Positions 52,550 to 64,000 of a DNA stretch of 64,000 nucleotides are shown here, in pieces. The notes under the pieces were generated by a model. That model searched no databases. It saw only the letters and a list, made by a program, of their open reading frames with translations, and was not told the origin of the DNA. Position 1 is the first letter of the stretch, and the number at the start of each line of letters is the position of its first letter. A program made the translations under genes and the position numbers. The DNA is from Saposhnikovia divaricata (Eukaryota > Streptophyta > Magnoliopsida > Apiales > Apiaceae), in NCBI GenBank assembly GCA_036435485.1, contig CM071596.1:141001501-141065500 (forward strand), read 5' to 3'.

Positions 52550-54699
52550 AGAGAAAGCATGTTAGTATGGGCGGAAGATCCGCTGGAGGAAAACCCCCAA
52601 CCAAGTTTAATCGAGGAGCGGTTTCCCTACCTGGGAGGAATGTAGGGTTTAAACCATCTGCGAGTGTAAGTGTGAGCCAGGGCGGCCATCAATCAGGAAT
52701 GTTCCGTTCCAACCCTTCTCGACCTCCATTACCATTGTGTGCTACTTGTGGGAAGAGGCATTCTGGGGTGTGCAACCTGAAGCAGATAAACTGTTATAAG
52801 TGTGGGCGAGCTGGGCACTATGCTACCTCTTGCACCACGGTCATCCCTAACAGCACAACCTGTTTCCAGTGCGGACAGCGAGGACACATGAGAAAGGATT
52901 GCCCAAGGAGCAAACCATCAGCATCAGGGGCAAGCAAGGTTTCCTCAAATAGGCCACCAACTGCTAGGACTTTTAATATGTCAGTACAAGATGCTGTGAG
53001 GGACACGGATGTGATAGCAGGTACATTTTCTCTCAATTCAGTCAGTGCAAATGTCTTATTTGATTTAGGAGCTACTAAGTCTTTTATATCTAGAGATTTT
53101 GCGCATAAATTGAAACTTAAAACCCAGCAACTCAGAGATTCCTTACAAGTAGAAATAGCTAATCAGGAAATCGTACCGGTTAATCAAATTCACCCCGATT
53201 GTAAGCTAGAAATAGGAGGACGATCCTTCTATGTCGATTTAATTCCTTTTAAGCTAGGGGAATTCGATGTCATTTTGGGTATGGATTGGTTGTCTCGCAA
53301 TGATGCGCGGATAGATTGTAAAGGGAAAAAGGTTAAGTTGAAAACCCTAGGGAAGAAAGACATAGTGTTTAAGGGGATGCGACAGACCCAGAAAATTCTG
53401 ACCATGGCGCAAACTAAGAGATTGTTACAAAAAGGGAACGAGGCTTATTTAGCTTATGTTATAGACACTCAGAAGGAAGTGCCAAGATTGCAAGACATTC
53501 TGGTAGTTAATGAGTTCGAGGATGTGTTCCCACAAGATCTTCCCGGACTACCACCTGATAGGGTAATTGAGTTTGCCATCGAGTTAGCCCCGGGGACGGC
53601 GCCGGTTTCGAAGGCCCCGTACCGATTAGCCCCAGTAGAAATGAAGGAGCTAGCTAAACAATTACAGGAATTGTTGGATAAGGGCATGATAAGGCCCAGT
53701 GTGTCGTCTTGTGGCGCACCAGTGTTGTTTGTTAAGAAAAAGGATGGGAGTATGAGGTTATGCATCGACTACAGAGAATTGAACAAGCTAACCATAAAGA
53801 ATAAGTATCCATTGCCCAGGATAGACGATTTGTTTGACCAGCTAAGAGGCGCTGAATACTTCTCTAAGATTGATCTGAGAACGGGATATCACCAACTGAA
53901 GATCAAACCTGAAGATATCCCGAAGACTGCATTCCGTACCAGATATGGACATTATGAGTTCTTAGTTATGTCATTTGGATTGACCAACGCCCCAGCAGCC
54001 TTCATGGACCTAATGAATAGAGTGTTCAAGGAATATTTGGACAAATTCGTGATAGTCTTCATTGATGATATTCTCATCTACTCAAAGACAGAGGCAGAAC
54101 ACGCTGAACATTTAAGGATAACCTTAGAAATACTCAGGAAGGAGCAGTTATATGCCAAGTTCTCCAAGTGTGAGTTTTGGAAAAATGAAGTACAATTCTT
54201 AGGGCACGTGATCAATAGAGAGGGAGTGTTGGTTGACCCCTCCAAGATAGAAGCAGTTTCAAACTGGGAACGGCCAACTACTCCAACCGAGGTGAGGAGT
54301 TTCATCGGACTGGCCGGATATTACAGAAGGTTTGTCCAAGATTTTGTGAAAATCGCAGCTCCATTAACTCGACTTACCCATAAAACCGAGAAATTTGAAT
54401 GGACTGAGAAATGCGAGAAGAGTTTCCAAGAGTTAAAAAAGAGGTTGGTGACAGCCCCAGTGCTGGCATTACCTGATGGAAAAGAAGATTTCGTGATTTA
54501 CAGTGATGCTTCGCATAAAGGACTGGGATGCGTGCTTATGCAGCACGACAAGGTAATAGCGTATGCGTCTAGGCAATTGAAGTATTATGAAGTCAGATAC
54601 CCCACGCATGATCTAGAACTAGCAGGCATAGTCATCGCTTTAAAGATTTGGAGACACTACTTGTATGGGGAAAAGTGCGAGATTTACACTGACCATTAG
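52550..54699 (+). pseudogene. gag-pol: gag knuckles, protease, RT and RNase H start (element D)
   Basis: Coding continues in the shifted frame (first ATG-like start 52567). The first CCHC is intact here (CYKCGRAGHYATSC). The protease active site reads FDLGATKSF: Ser of DSG is Leu, so protease is probably dead. RT has KIDLRTGYHQ and FIDDILIY. RNase H has YSDASHKG. It ends at TAG 54697-54699, where relatives read AAG (Lys) after YTDH. Confidence 0.92.
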
Positions 54700-55215
54700 A
54701 GCCTCAAGTACATTTTCACTCAGAAAGAGCTTAACATGTGCCAGAGGAGATGGTTAGAGTTAATTAAGGATTACGACTGTGAAATTCGCTATCACCCGGG
54801 CAAAGCCAATGTGGTGGCTGACGCCCTTAGTAGGAAAGAAAAGCTCAAGATGATAACTTTAGAGGAAGAGCTAGTGAAAGATTTTGAGAAGTTAGAAATT
54901 GAGGTTAAGTTACCTGGAGAGGGCCAAGAAAAGTTGATGGAAATTAGAATCCAACCTCCATTGTTAGAAAAGATTAGACTGTGCCAGGAACGGATGATGG
55001 AGGAAGAAGAGAACTCCACAGAAGAGATAATGACCGGGGAAGAAATTAAGTGTGAAAGAAACAGGGAAGGGATCATGAGGTACACGTACAGGATATGGAT
55101 CCCAAACGTTCAGGAACTCAAGGATGAGATTTTAAATGAGGCACACAACTCAAGATACTCAGTGCACCCCGGTAGCACCAAAATGTATAGGGATTTGAAG
55201 GAGTATTACTGGTAG
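54700..55215 (+). pseudogene. pol: RNase H end and integrase zinc region (element D)
   Basis: In frame after the stop; first ATG 54736. It holds RRWLELIKDYDCEIRYHPGK, VVADALSRKEKL and the HH part of the integrase zinc finger (HNSRYSVHPGSTKM). TAG at 55213-55215 replaces TGG (Trp) in YYWWPN. Confidence 0.9.
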
Positions 55216-55920
55216 CCCAACATGAAAAAGGACGTAGCAGAATGGGTAAGCAGATGCTTGACCTGCCAACGAGTGAAAGTAGAGCACCAGAAGCCCAGCG
55301 GACTTCTACATCGCTTAGAGATTCCAGAATGGAAATGGGAACACATAGCCATGGATTTCGTAGTAGGTTTACCAAGGACCAAGGCTAATCATGACGCCAT
55401 ATGGGTAATTGTAGATCGACTGACGAAGTCAGCTCACTTTCTCCCGATCAACGAAAGGTACACGGTCGACAGACTAGTGGACATCTACTTAAAAGAGATA
55501 GTGGCGCGACATGGAGTCCCAGTCGCAATAGTATCCGATCGAGATCCTAGATTTAACTCCAGGTTTTGGAGAAGTTTTCAAGAATGTGTAGGGACCCGGC
55601 TGAACATGAGCACAGCCTACCACCCCCAAACGGATGGGCAAAGTGAGAGGACCATCCAAACGCTAGAGGATATGTTGAGAGTCTGCGCGATAGACTTCAA
55701 AGGAATTTGGGATGATCACTTGCCATTGATTGAGTTCTCCTACAATAACAGTTATCATTCAAGCATTGGGATGCCACCTTATGAGGCCCTTTATGGAAGA
55801 AAATGTCGATCTCCCTTGTATTGGGATGAAGTTGGAGAGCGAAAGATGCTCGGGCCCGAAGTGGTCCAACGAACTAAAGATGCAGTAGATCTAATCAGAG
55901 GATGGTTGGTAGCAGCCTAG
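55216..55920 (+). pseudogene. pol: Integrase core (element D)
   Basis: In frame; first ATG 55222. CLTCQ of the zinc finger, then the DD35E core (MDFVVGLPR, VSDRDPRFN, GQSERTIQT). TAG at 55918-55920 replaces CAG (Gln) in VAAQDRQ, the same codon that is mutated in B2. Confidence 0.9.
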
Positions 55921-56393
55921 GATCGACAAAAGAAATATGCCGACTTAGCTCGGAAAGGCAAGGAATACGAAGTAGGGGACCTAGTGTTCTTGAAAGTGTC
56001 ACCTTGGAAAGGTTTAATGAGATTTGGGAAGAAAGGAAAGCTGAGTCCCAGATACATTGGACATTTGAGATCTTGAGACGGATTGGGGAACTAGCTTATG
56101 AGCTTGCATTGCCCCCGAATCTACAGCAGGTGCACAGTGTGTTCCATGTTTCGATGCTGAGGAAGTATAATCCGGATGCCAAGCATATTGTAGAGTATGA
56201 GCAAGTGGACATGCAACCAGACTTGACCTATGTAGAGCAACCTGTGGAAACCATAGACCGGAAAGAACAAGTGCTCCGAAACAAGGTCATTCAGCTAGTC
56301 AGAGTTTTGTGGCAGAACCACAATGTAGAAGAATCAACCTGGGAACTTGAAAGCGCAATGCAAGAGAAGTACCCTCACTTGTTTTCAAACTGA
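55921..56393 (+). pseudogene. pol: Integrase C-terminus and chromodomain (element D)
   Basis: The frame continues after the stop to about 56062, where one C is missing (ggacattt against ggaccattt in A). The frame then shifts to the one ending at 56393. The chromodomain is present (PVETIDRKEQVLR to ESTWELES). The purine tract follows. Confidence 0.88.
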
Positions 56394-56413
56394 TTCCAGG
56401 ATGGAATCCTTTT

Positions 56414-56425
56414 AAGGAGGGGAGA
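56414..56425 (+). other. Polypurine tract, element D
   Basis: AAGGAGGGGAGA immediately before the 3' LTR. Confidence 0.88.
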
Positions 56426-56426
56426 C

Positions 56427-58673
56427 TGTAAGAACACAGATTTTGGGTGGAATTAAAACTTTTATGTATTTAATGATGTAAAAATGAATAGTGGTTACGA
56501 CTACAATGTAATAAGTGATATTTGGAAAGAATGAATGGAATTCGACTTTATTATTTCTATGTCTTGAAGAATGCTAAAGGGTGACAACATAGGTAAGAAT
56601 AATCTATCTTCTAAGGGAATAAGATATGGCAATTTCAAGCCGGAGAATATTCTCATGTCATCCAGATCGATAACGATTAATCCAGTAGTTCCATAAAAAG
56701 GTTAAGGAACGATCGAAAGAGAATACGGACAATTGTACAACCCTAAGAGAATAAGTAAAGAATAAAGAATGAATAGTGTTTTGGTGGGAGTATAGAATAA
56801 TATGAGACGACACTATATAGAAGTATTCGGAACGGATTTCCGAGTTCGTATTAGTGATCCAGGGGGAAAATGAGTGTATGTAAAAGCTGTCGGATTCTGA
56901 AAAACCGCACTTTTATTTTCTCCGAGAGTTCACTGGACACTGATAGCCTTAAGTATTTAACGAATGGATTTAAGGAATATAAATTGGAAAGTTAGAAAGA
57001 AAGATGGAGAATGATAGTATTAATATTAAAAAGATACCCGGTAAACCCTAATTAGAAATCCGTGAAATATTCCTACGAACGATCAATCGAAACGGGCAAT
57101 AACCGGACACAGAAACAAGCAGAGGAAGCAAGATTCTTATGCAAGCTACTAGAATAAATATCTAGTAACCAAGTGGGCAAGAGTAACTAGCATGTTAGGG
57201 TTTGAACAAGTACTTAGCAAGACCAACTAGCTAGTTAGCCTTCAACCATGCAAAATGCAACACTTGTCCTACAAAAAAACCATCATCCATTACCTCACCT
57301 TCCACTAACACATCTTAGATGAGATATTATCTCACACAAAGTCACTTTATGCAAGATTATCCAAAAGAAACCAAGCAAACTCTCTCCCCCCCCATGAACA
57401 AAACATTCGGCCTATGCTCTAATTCCAAAACAAAAATCCAACTTCCCACCATTGTTTGATCTTGTAATAATTAAGGTGAGTCTTGCATTTCATAAAACTT
57501 ATCTCCTCAAAATCTTAGCTTCAAACTCATCCTTTTCCATTTTCAAAAAAATCAAGAAAGAGGAGCATGAATAGTGTTCATCATGTACTAACTTTGTTTT
57601 CTTGATTTTTCATGGTTGATCTAGCAAGCTTAACCACTCCTAACGACCATACAAGGCTTAGTAAGGCTATATCACTATCTAAGGAAGGTATAAAGCTCTT
57701 GAAACCCTAACCCTTGTTTGAGATTTAAGTATGTTTATGATAGATATAGCTTAGTTATGGTTATGTTAAGATTATAAGCATGATTATGTATGGATCTTGG
57801 ATAAATGATAAAAGTAGTTAGATGAACGGAAAGGCATTGCTTGGCCTCAGTTCATGTATATAAATCATGTATATGTTGTTTGGAATGGATACCATGTTTA
57901 TGGGAAGATTTGTAATTGGTAGATATTCGATTTACAGCCGTTATAATGTCCGATTTTACAATACCATGTTTTGTATGCAATTTTCCATGTCAAAAACCTA
58001 CTGTCCAGAAACCTTATCTGCCATGATAGGATAGGTAATGTTCTAAGCTTCGTTTTGATATAAAGATCACGTGAAACAGACTTACGGTTTAGGATTTATG
58101 ACCAATTTACTAAAAGTAGTTCGTAACTGAAATTGAACCCTCGTAAACTATGTAACGTCATCGCGAATGCTGGAAAATAAATACTAGAGGTAAAAAGGAA
58201 GGTGTGAAAGAAAACCGTATGTCAAAAGGATCGTTTTTCGATTTATTAAAAATATTCGAGTCGAGGTTAAACGCGAACGAACCCCTAAAAGACGACTCTA
58301 TTATAACTTCGGTAAAACACTTAGAAAACGGGCGATAAGACTCGGAGTATAATATTGGTTCGTAACGATCGACCTTAGAACTTGTATGACTTAAGTATGT
58401 CCCAAGTATAAGTACAGTGACATGTCGTATTAACGAACGAATGTCGGGTCGGATCAATGATAAAAAGGAATCCAATAAAAGGGATATAACGAGATAACTC
58501 GAGAACGTGTTTCGATTTAAGTATAACTTAACTTTTAAGATGTTAAGTGATTAATCCCGAATGCCTTGGCTATTTATAGATCACCAAGCTGAACCGGGAC
58601 CCGCTACCATTACCCCGTACCGTACTCGACTACCAGGCAAGTTTCAATTCCCTTCTTTTAGGCTGTTGTTGTG

Positions 58674-58729
<56 letters not shown>

Positions 58730-60848
58730 TTCTGTTATACATATACCATAGCATGCATGCCTACTTTCAAGTTATATCGTTATGCTTGTTCCCTGATTGT
58801 TTATTGGCTTATAAATTAGATAACTAACGAATCAATAAGCCGGTTATTGTAAGACCCTCATAGAAGGGCGTATCCATCTTTTTCATCAAATATAGACCGG
58901 GAGTCAATATTTCTTGATATATCGAGATTACCTCGGAGGAAAATATTTAAGTAAATATTTTCTATTATTTGGGCGACGAATATTATTTGAACATTCGTTC
59001 CAGATTATTTACTTAACGATCCTTACTTCAAATAATTATTTGAACGTAACCATTCGACGAATAATATATTTCAATATTCATTCAGAGTCGAATTGATTAT
59101 CGATTATTATTCGAATATTCTTCTAAAGATGAGACTACTAAATGAATATTAGTTGGATATTCATTTAGAATATTATTTTATTAAATAAATATTACTTGAT
59201 ATTCATTTAGAATATTATTCATTAAATGAATATTACTTTTTGAATACTCATTTAAATTCCTAATTAATTATGAATATTATCTTAAGTATTCCTTTCAGGC
59301 CTTATTAATTAATGAATATTATTTTGAATATTCATTTAAATATTTATGTATTCAATAAATATTCTCCTGATATTTCTTCAGGGATTATTTTGAAAAATAC
59401 TCTGATTGAAGATATTCTTTCATATTCCTAAATATTCTTTAAATATTTTTAATTCAATAAATATTCTCTGAATATTTATTCCATATTTAGAATAACCTCA
59501 ATAAGGTTTATCTTCTTCGATTATTACGAAAAATATTTCGGAGTCATATTATTATTATTCTTATATCAAGAAAGGTTCTCAGACATCATTCTTCTTTGAG
59601 TCTATCTCCCTAATAATAAGGGAACCTTACTTGGAAAATGTTAATTATCTTGTCGACTTCCCGGTCATAAAGTATTCTCTTCAGTCGCAACTCGGGTGCT
59701 ATTGACTTATTAAGTCGTTGTTTACCTTCTCATCTTTCGAGGGGTAAGATGGTTGGAACAAGTTGATATTCGTTACCAAGTACTAGCTTGGGAATTATTG
59801 GTGAATTTTCCTTTCCAACTAGATACGACTACTTTGTGGAGTCTTATCAACAAGTATTATACTTGGGGAAAGGGGGACGAACGTTACATTCAGAATCATG
59901 GATCCTATTTGAACTAGGAGTCGTGTAAGAGGCCGAGTAGCGCCGGTCCATCCCCTTTGGCCCAACCGTTGGCCGGGGAGAGCTAGCAAGGCGGTAGACA
60001 AGTAAAGCCGTCAGTTCTTCCTTCTACCGGTAGTAAACCTAATTTGAGCTGTACGATCTCGACTGATCATCAAGATTGGAACAGCGGGCGTGGTGAATAC
60101 TCCATCATTGGTTCATCATCTAAACTTATTTATTTCCTGCAACATGATTACTGTTGGCAGAGCTGGAAAAGTGTTCATAACTGGAATTGCAATCTTTTCA
60201 TGCAAGTTCCTCTTTTAATAACAATGAGAATATCTCGCTTACTTTTGATGTAGCAGATATTTCTACAAACAAATACTTTGAGTTACCTGGTAACTTCATC
60301 CTTTATATTATACTGGCAATAACTTCATTAATGCATGGCATATGATTTCAACGGATATTTTGAACTGCTGTATATATGTATCACTGTTCAGTTATATTAT
60401 TGTTAGTGGGCTTTCGCTCACCCTTGCTTTGTTCATATTATGTCACAACAACGGCTAGGATAGATGGCTCGCGTCAGGCGCACTCGGCGCAAGCGGGTTA
60501 CCCGACCCACCGGACTCCTCGCTGAGATGCTAGCCGCCATTGCTGAGGTAGCATAGTTAGACAGCTTTTGTTTCCTGTTTAACTATATGTATAATTAATG
60601 TAATTAACGGCAAAACTTTTAAACTTATGATGTTATCCTTTTGGGATTGTAATAACTTTTATTCGTGACCCTTTAATGTAAGACTTATTTCAATTCCATC
60701 TCTGGGACTATAATTGTGTGTGTGTGAGTGGTTATTATTGCGGGGTCATAGCATGCTACTTATTGATTTTGGACACAAGTCAAGTATTACGTATAAGTTA
60801 TGAGACCGTAATGACCCAATCCCTGACCCCGGATCTGGGGGTGTTACA
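56427..60848 (+). repeat. 3' LTR of element D
   Basis: 4422 bp, tgtaagaacac to gtgttaca. Compared with the 5' LTR it has a longer (TA)n run (about 58680-58726) and a deletion of about 20 bp near 58118 (gaatccgtaaacgaaagttc missing). The hairpin array is at about 58937-59480. Confidence 0.95.
60464..60556 (+). CDS. Short H3-tail-like LTR ORF, element D 3' LTR
   Basis: 30 codons beginning MARVRRTRRKRVTRP, full length in this LTR. A TATA-like box lies at 60393-60399. Confidence 0.48.
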   Translation: MARVRRTRRKRVTRPTGLLAEMLAAIAEVA

Positions 60849-60853
60849 TTAGC
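60849..60853. repeat. Right target-site duplication TTAGC of element D
   Basis: Matches 45759-45763. Confidence 0.95.
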
Positions 60854-62672
60854 ATACAACTTTTCTTCTCTCAATGCTCCCAATACAATCCTCAAGTGCT
60901 CTGCATGTTCCTCCTTCGTCTTGGAATAAATCAAGATGTCATCGATGAAGACTATAACACACTTGTCCAAGTACTTCTTGAAGACTCGATTCATTAAATC
61001 CATGAAAGCTGCAGGGGCATTCGTTAACCCAAATGACATCACTAGGAACTCATAGTGTCCGTACCGGGTGCGAAAGGCTGTCTTTGGTATATCTTCTGGT
61101 TTAATCTTTAACTGGTGGTACCCGGTCCTCAAATCAATTTTAGAAAAATAAACTACGTCCTTTAATTGATCAAACAGGTCATCTATCCTGGGCAAGGGAT
61201 ATTTATTCTTGATAGTCACCTTGTTCAACTCCCTGTAGTCTATACATAATCTTATACTACCATCCTTCTTTTTCACGAATAACACCGGGGCTCCCCACGG
61301 TGACACACTAGGTCTTATCATCCCTTTATCCAACAACTCTTGTAACTGAGTGGCTAGCTCTTTCATCTCCACTGGGGCTAGCCGATATGGGGCTTTCGAA
61401 ATTGGGGCCGTACCCGGAACTAAGTCTATAGCGAACTCGATGTCTCTATCAGGTGGTAGTCCTGGAAGATCATCCGGAAATACGTCCGCGAACTCATTAA
61501 CGACAGGGATTTCCTGTTGGGTTGGTGCCTCCTTCTTGGTATCATTCACATAGGCTAAATAGGCTTCGCATCCTTTACGTAACAGCTTCTTAGCTTGAAT
61601 CATAGTTAGGAACTTTTGGTTTTGCCGTTTTCCACTAAACACTACTTCCTCGTCTCCTGGAAGTTTCAAACTTACTTTCTTCCTTACACAATCAATCTGG
61701 GCTCCGTGGGTTGTTAACCAATCCATACCTACTATTACGTCAAACTCTCCTAGTTTAAAAGGTATTAAGTCTACCCGAAAGTGTCGCCTTTCTATTTCTA
61801 GGTCGCAACCTGGACATACTTGGTTAACAGGAATAATTTCATGATTAGCTATCTCTATTTGCAGTCTGTCTTTCAATGGTTCAGTCTTAAGGCCTAACTG
61901 ACATACAAAATCTAGAGATATGAAAGACTTGGTAGCTCCCGAATCAAATAAAACAGTTGCCTTAACTGAGTTGAGTAGTAGAGTACCTGCAATCACATCC
62001 GTGTTCCTCACGGCATCCTGCACCGTCATGTTAAAAGTTCTTGCAGTAGGGGCCTTGTTAGAAGCAGTTCCACTCACTCTTGATGCAGTTGGCCCAGAGG
62101 ACATACATTCCCTCATTCGGTGCCCTGGCTTCCCACACTTGAAGCAATTACCTCCGGCACTGTTGTTGTTACTAGTTCCTCGACAGGCGTTAGCATAATG
62201 TCCTGTCAGCCCACACTTGAAGCACTTCACATCCTGTAGGTTACACACGCCCGCATGTTTCCTTCCACATTTATTGCATTCCGGGGGTAAGGCTCGGGAT
62301 GGGGTAGAGTAAGACGATCCCTGTGGTCGGCCGCTCTGGCCCACACTCCAACTTTCAGCTCTCTTGGTTCCAAAGTTTCCGCTGGGTTGGGACATCGTTC
62401 CTCGCTTAAATTTGCTCGGAAAGCTCCCTCCCGCAGAGTTTCCCTTTCGACTATCAAACTTCCTCTTCTTTCCTTCCCTCTCCTTCTGCATCTGTTCACT
62501 CCCAGCCTCAACAATTGATGCTTTCTTTACCAGGGTGGCATAGTCTGTCAGCTCAAGAACCGCCACACGATTCTGAATCCATTGCTTTAGCCCTAATTGA
62601 AACCTTCGGGCCCTCTTTGCCTCAGAGTTCACATATTCCGGCACAAACCTCGACAACTCAGTAAATTTGGCC
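60854..62672 (-). pseudogene. gag-pol: gag (C-terminal half), protease and RT of element B2
   Basis: The open frame runs leftwards from 62656 until it enters element D, so its last residues are not B2 sequence. Gag linker, the short CNKC...H...C motif, two intact CCHC knuckles (CFKCGLTGHYANAC and CFKCGKPGHRMREC), protease FDSGATKSF, and RT with KIDLRTGYHQ and FIDDILIY. It is cut inside the RT palm-thumb (EEKLYA) by element D; the continuation is at 45763. At the gag side it begins just after a deletion. Confidence 0.92.
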
Positions 62673-63239
62673 TCATACTCGGCTAGGAAAGTACTTTTCC
62701 AAGAACAACTCGCTAAACCTCTCCCAGGTCACCACACCTCTTCCTTCCAAATTCTTCTTAGCTTCCCACCAATAGTTTGCCTCACCCTTCAGAAGGTAAG
62801 TGGCGAAAACAGTCTTCTGCTCCTCAGCGACACCTAGTATATCGAAAGATTTTTCCATTTCCTTCAGCCAGGCTCTTGCCTCAACCGGATCGGCAGTTCC
62901 TTTAAATTCTGGGGGATTCAGGGATTTGAAGTTCCGGAAAGCATTTGCATTAGCATTGTGGGGTGGTTGCTGAACCGGGGGACGGTCCAAGTTCTGCCTA
63001 AGTAGTTCCATGAACTGTTCCATAGGGCCTCCCCTAGGATGTTCTACCTCTCGGGTGTCATCACCAGCTTCTTCTTCTTCATACTCAGAGTCATCAAACA
63101 AGTTATGATCGTTGCCCTCATTCTCACCCAGGTTCACATTCTCCCCCTCATGGTTCTGGTGGCCTTCGGTCCCATGGTGGCTACCCTGGCCCTCAGAACT
63201 GATCGGGTGAGCTCGAGTGTTCATTCTTCTGGGTGGCAT
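62673..63239 (-). pseudogene. gag: Gag N-terminal half of element B2
   Basis: ATG at 63239-63237, MPPRRMNTRAHP. An acidic, Asn/His-rich N-terminus precedes the capsid region (PPEFKGTADPVEARAWLKEM, TYLLKGEANYWWEAKKN). A deletion of about 60-65 bp after KYFP (near 62687), relative to family A, removes the helical segment before YEAKFTELSRF and shifts the frame, giving an early stop. This is the only family-B gag start in the window and confirms the MPPRRM start in both families. Confidence 0.9.
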
Positions 63240-63964
63240 GATTCTGATAATAAAACAAGAAATGGGTTAGAGTTTTCCAATTACCTGACAACGTTTACAC
63301 GGGTAAGGAACGTATCGTTCCTCCTCATAAGGGTGGAAGTTGCAAAAGTTTTAATAACCCGATGCTGGAGATAAAACGTCAAAACATTTTTGGGAAAAAT
63401 CTCTATGGGATGCGAAAACATTTGCAAGAGTTTTCAAAATTTCGAAACCTCAAAAATATTTTTTTTTTGAAAAAAATTTATTTTAAAAACAAATTGTAGG
63501 AACATTTTTGGAAATTGTAGAGAACAATTTGAAATCGCATATCATAAATTTGAAATAGCATGGTTGTATTTGTGGCTTGTAGCAATTGTATAATCACAGT
63601 TGTATATCAAAACAGTAGAGCATGGCATCGGAAAGTAAAGCAGTTGAGACAATATCAAGGAAACTAAAACTAAATAAGTACGGTACAAGGGTTATCACAA
63701 AGTTTGGATGTTAGAGCCAAATACATAGTTCCGATGTCAAGGTCTAGCAAAAGTGGAACAAATACAAGTACATCATCTAAATAGTCAGGGCTACAAAAAA
63801 GTAGGGCTACATCCGTACATACTATCCGAAGTCACATCTACATATGTTTAGGTCAGTCTACTCATCCACTGGTCAGAAAGGATACCACTGCACAAGTCAA
63901 CTATCCCGCAAAATCGACACACTAATGTCATCTGAACCTAGAGGACTGAGCTATCCGTAACACA
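63240..63964 (-). other. Spacer between ORF0 and gag, element B2
   Basis: 725 bp, AT-rich, with an A/T homopolymer stretch near 63458-63482. No gene seen. The part nearest ORF0 resembles the spacer after ORF0 in family A (for example tgtacggatgtag on the element strand, near 63820). Confidence 0.55.
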
Positions 63965-64000
63965 TCATGGGGCCGCACCGCGACGGAGCAAGGTCCTCAC
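63965..64000 (-). pseudogene. ORF0 C-terminus (element B2), cut by window edge
   Basis: On the minus strand the last 11 codons read VRTLLRRGAAP and then TGA (63967-63965). The family-A ORF0 ends VRRMFRRGG, so the tail matches in position and type. The remainder lies outside the window, so this is a partial view, not necessarily a broken gene. Confidence 0.5.

Larger units (their letters stand above)
45764..60848 (+). mobile_element. Element D: complete family-A Tekay-type chromovirus inserted in element B2
   Basis: 15.1 kb, with both LTRs (4439 and 4422 bp), PBS, ORF0, gag-pol, purine tract and a perfect 5-bp TSD (TTAGC). The LTRs differ more than those of element A: about 8 changes in the first 270 bp, plus indels. 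Gag-pol has two frameshifts and three in-frame stops. D is therefore older than A but younger than B2. Confidence 0.95.
40017..64000 (-). mobile_element. Element B2: family-B Tekay-type chromovirus, minus strand, split by element D
   Basis: Reading right to left: ORF0 C-terminus (64000-63965), spacer, gag from 63239, pol to 60854, interruption by element D, then pol 45763-43521, purine tract, 3' LTR 43487-40017. The 5' LTR lies right of the window. It carries a gag deletion, a tandem duplication and a stop in pol, and altered RNase H residues. It is inserted in the ORF0 of the B1 tandem copy. Confidence 0.9.

Overview
This is plant nuclear DNA, almost certainly from a eudicot (possibly an asterid, weakly supported), and it consists almost entirely of nested LTR retrotransposons. 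I see no host gene, tRNA, rRNA or CRISPR array. Lineage names below come from reading protein motifs, not from a database search.

Layout. (1) 1-13918: element A, a Ty3/gypsy chromovirus of Tekay/Del type. It has a partial 5' LTR, PBS, an extra ORF ('ORF0'), gag-pol with one in-frame stop, and a complete 4.54 kb 3' LTR. Its LTRs are nearly identical, so it is young. (2) 13919-17553: the 3' end of an Athila-like element into which A inserted. (3) 17554-29127: a decayed Ty1/copia element of SIRE/Maximus type, with a pol-to-ORF spacer and an env-position ORF, interrupted in gag by a family-B solo LTR (19008-22511, 5-bp TSD ATCTG). (4) 29128-32240: a second Athila-like 3' end, on the minus strand. 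(5) 32241-40016: element B1, a second Tekay-like family. Its LTR (36195-39678) is followed by another PBS and ORF0 start, so one LTR is shared by two tandem copies. (6) 40017-64000: element B2, same family, minus strand, inserted in the ORF0 of the B1 tandem. It is split in its RT by element D (45764-60848, family A, TSD TTAGC), which has several lesions and more diverged LTRs.

How the parts relate. Families A and B share a genome plan: LTR, tRNA-iMet-type PBS, ORF0, a single gag-PR-RT-RH-IN-chromodomain frame, purine tract, LTR.

The most interesting signal is a short ORF near the 3' end of every family A and B LTR, 71-72 bp downstream of a TATA-like box. It begins MARPRQTARKQVTRP in B and MARVRRTRRKQVTRP in A. 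Between the families the amino acids are kept while many codons change (for example Arg cgc versus aga), which points to protein-level selection. The B peptide matches the histone H3 N-terminal tail at A1, R2 and Q5-K9. A possible splice donor after this ORF and a strong-looking acceptor (cttgtgtag) just before ORF0 are in the same phase. The LTR peptide may therefore be the first exon of ORF0, which would explain why element A can carry TTG in place of the ORF0 ATG. Other structural signals are hairpin arrays with covarying stems in both LTR families, a 5.75 kb inverted repeat formed by B1 and B2, and a short-motif repeat array with a TATA box ahead of the copia env-position ORF.
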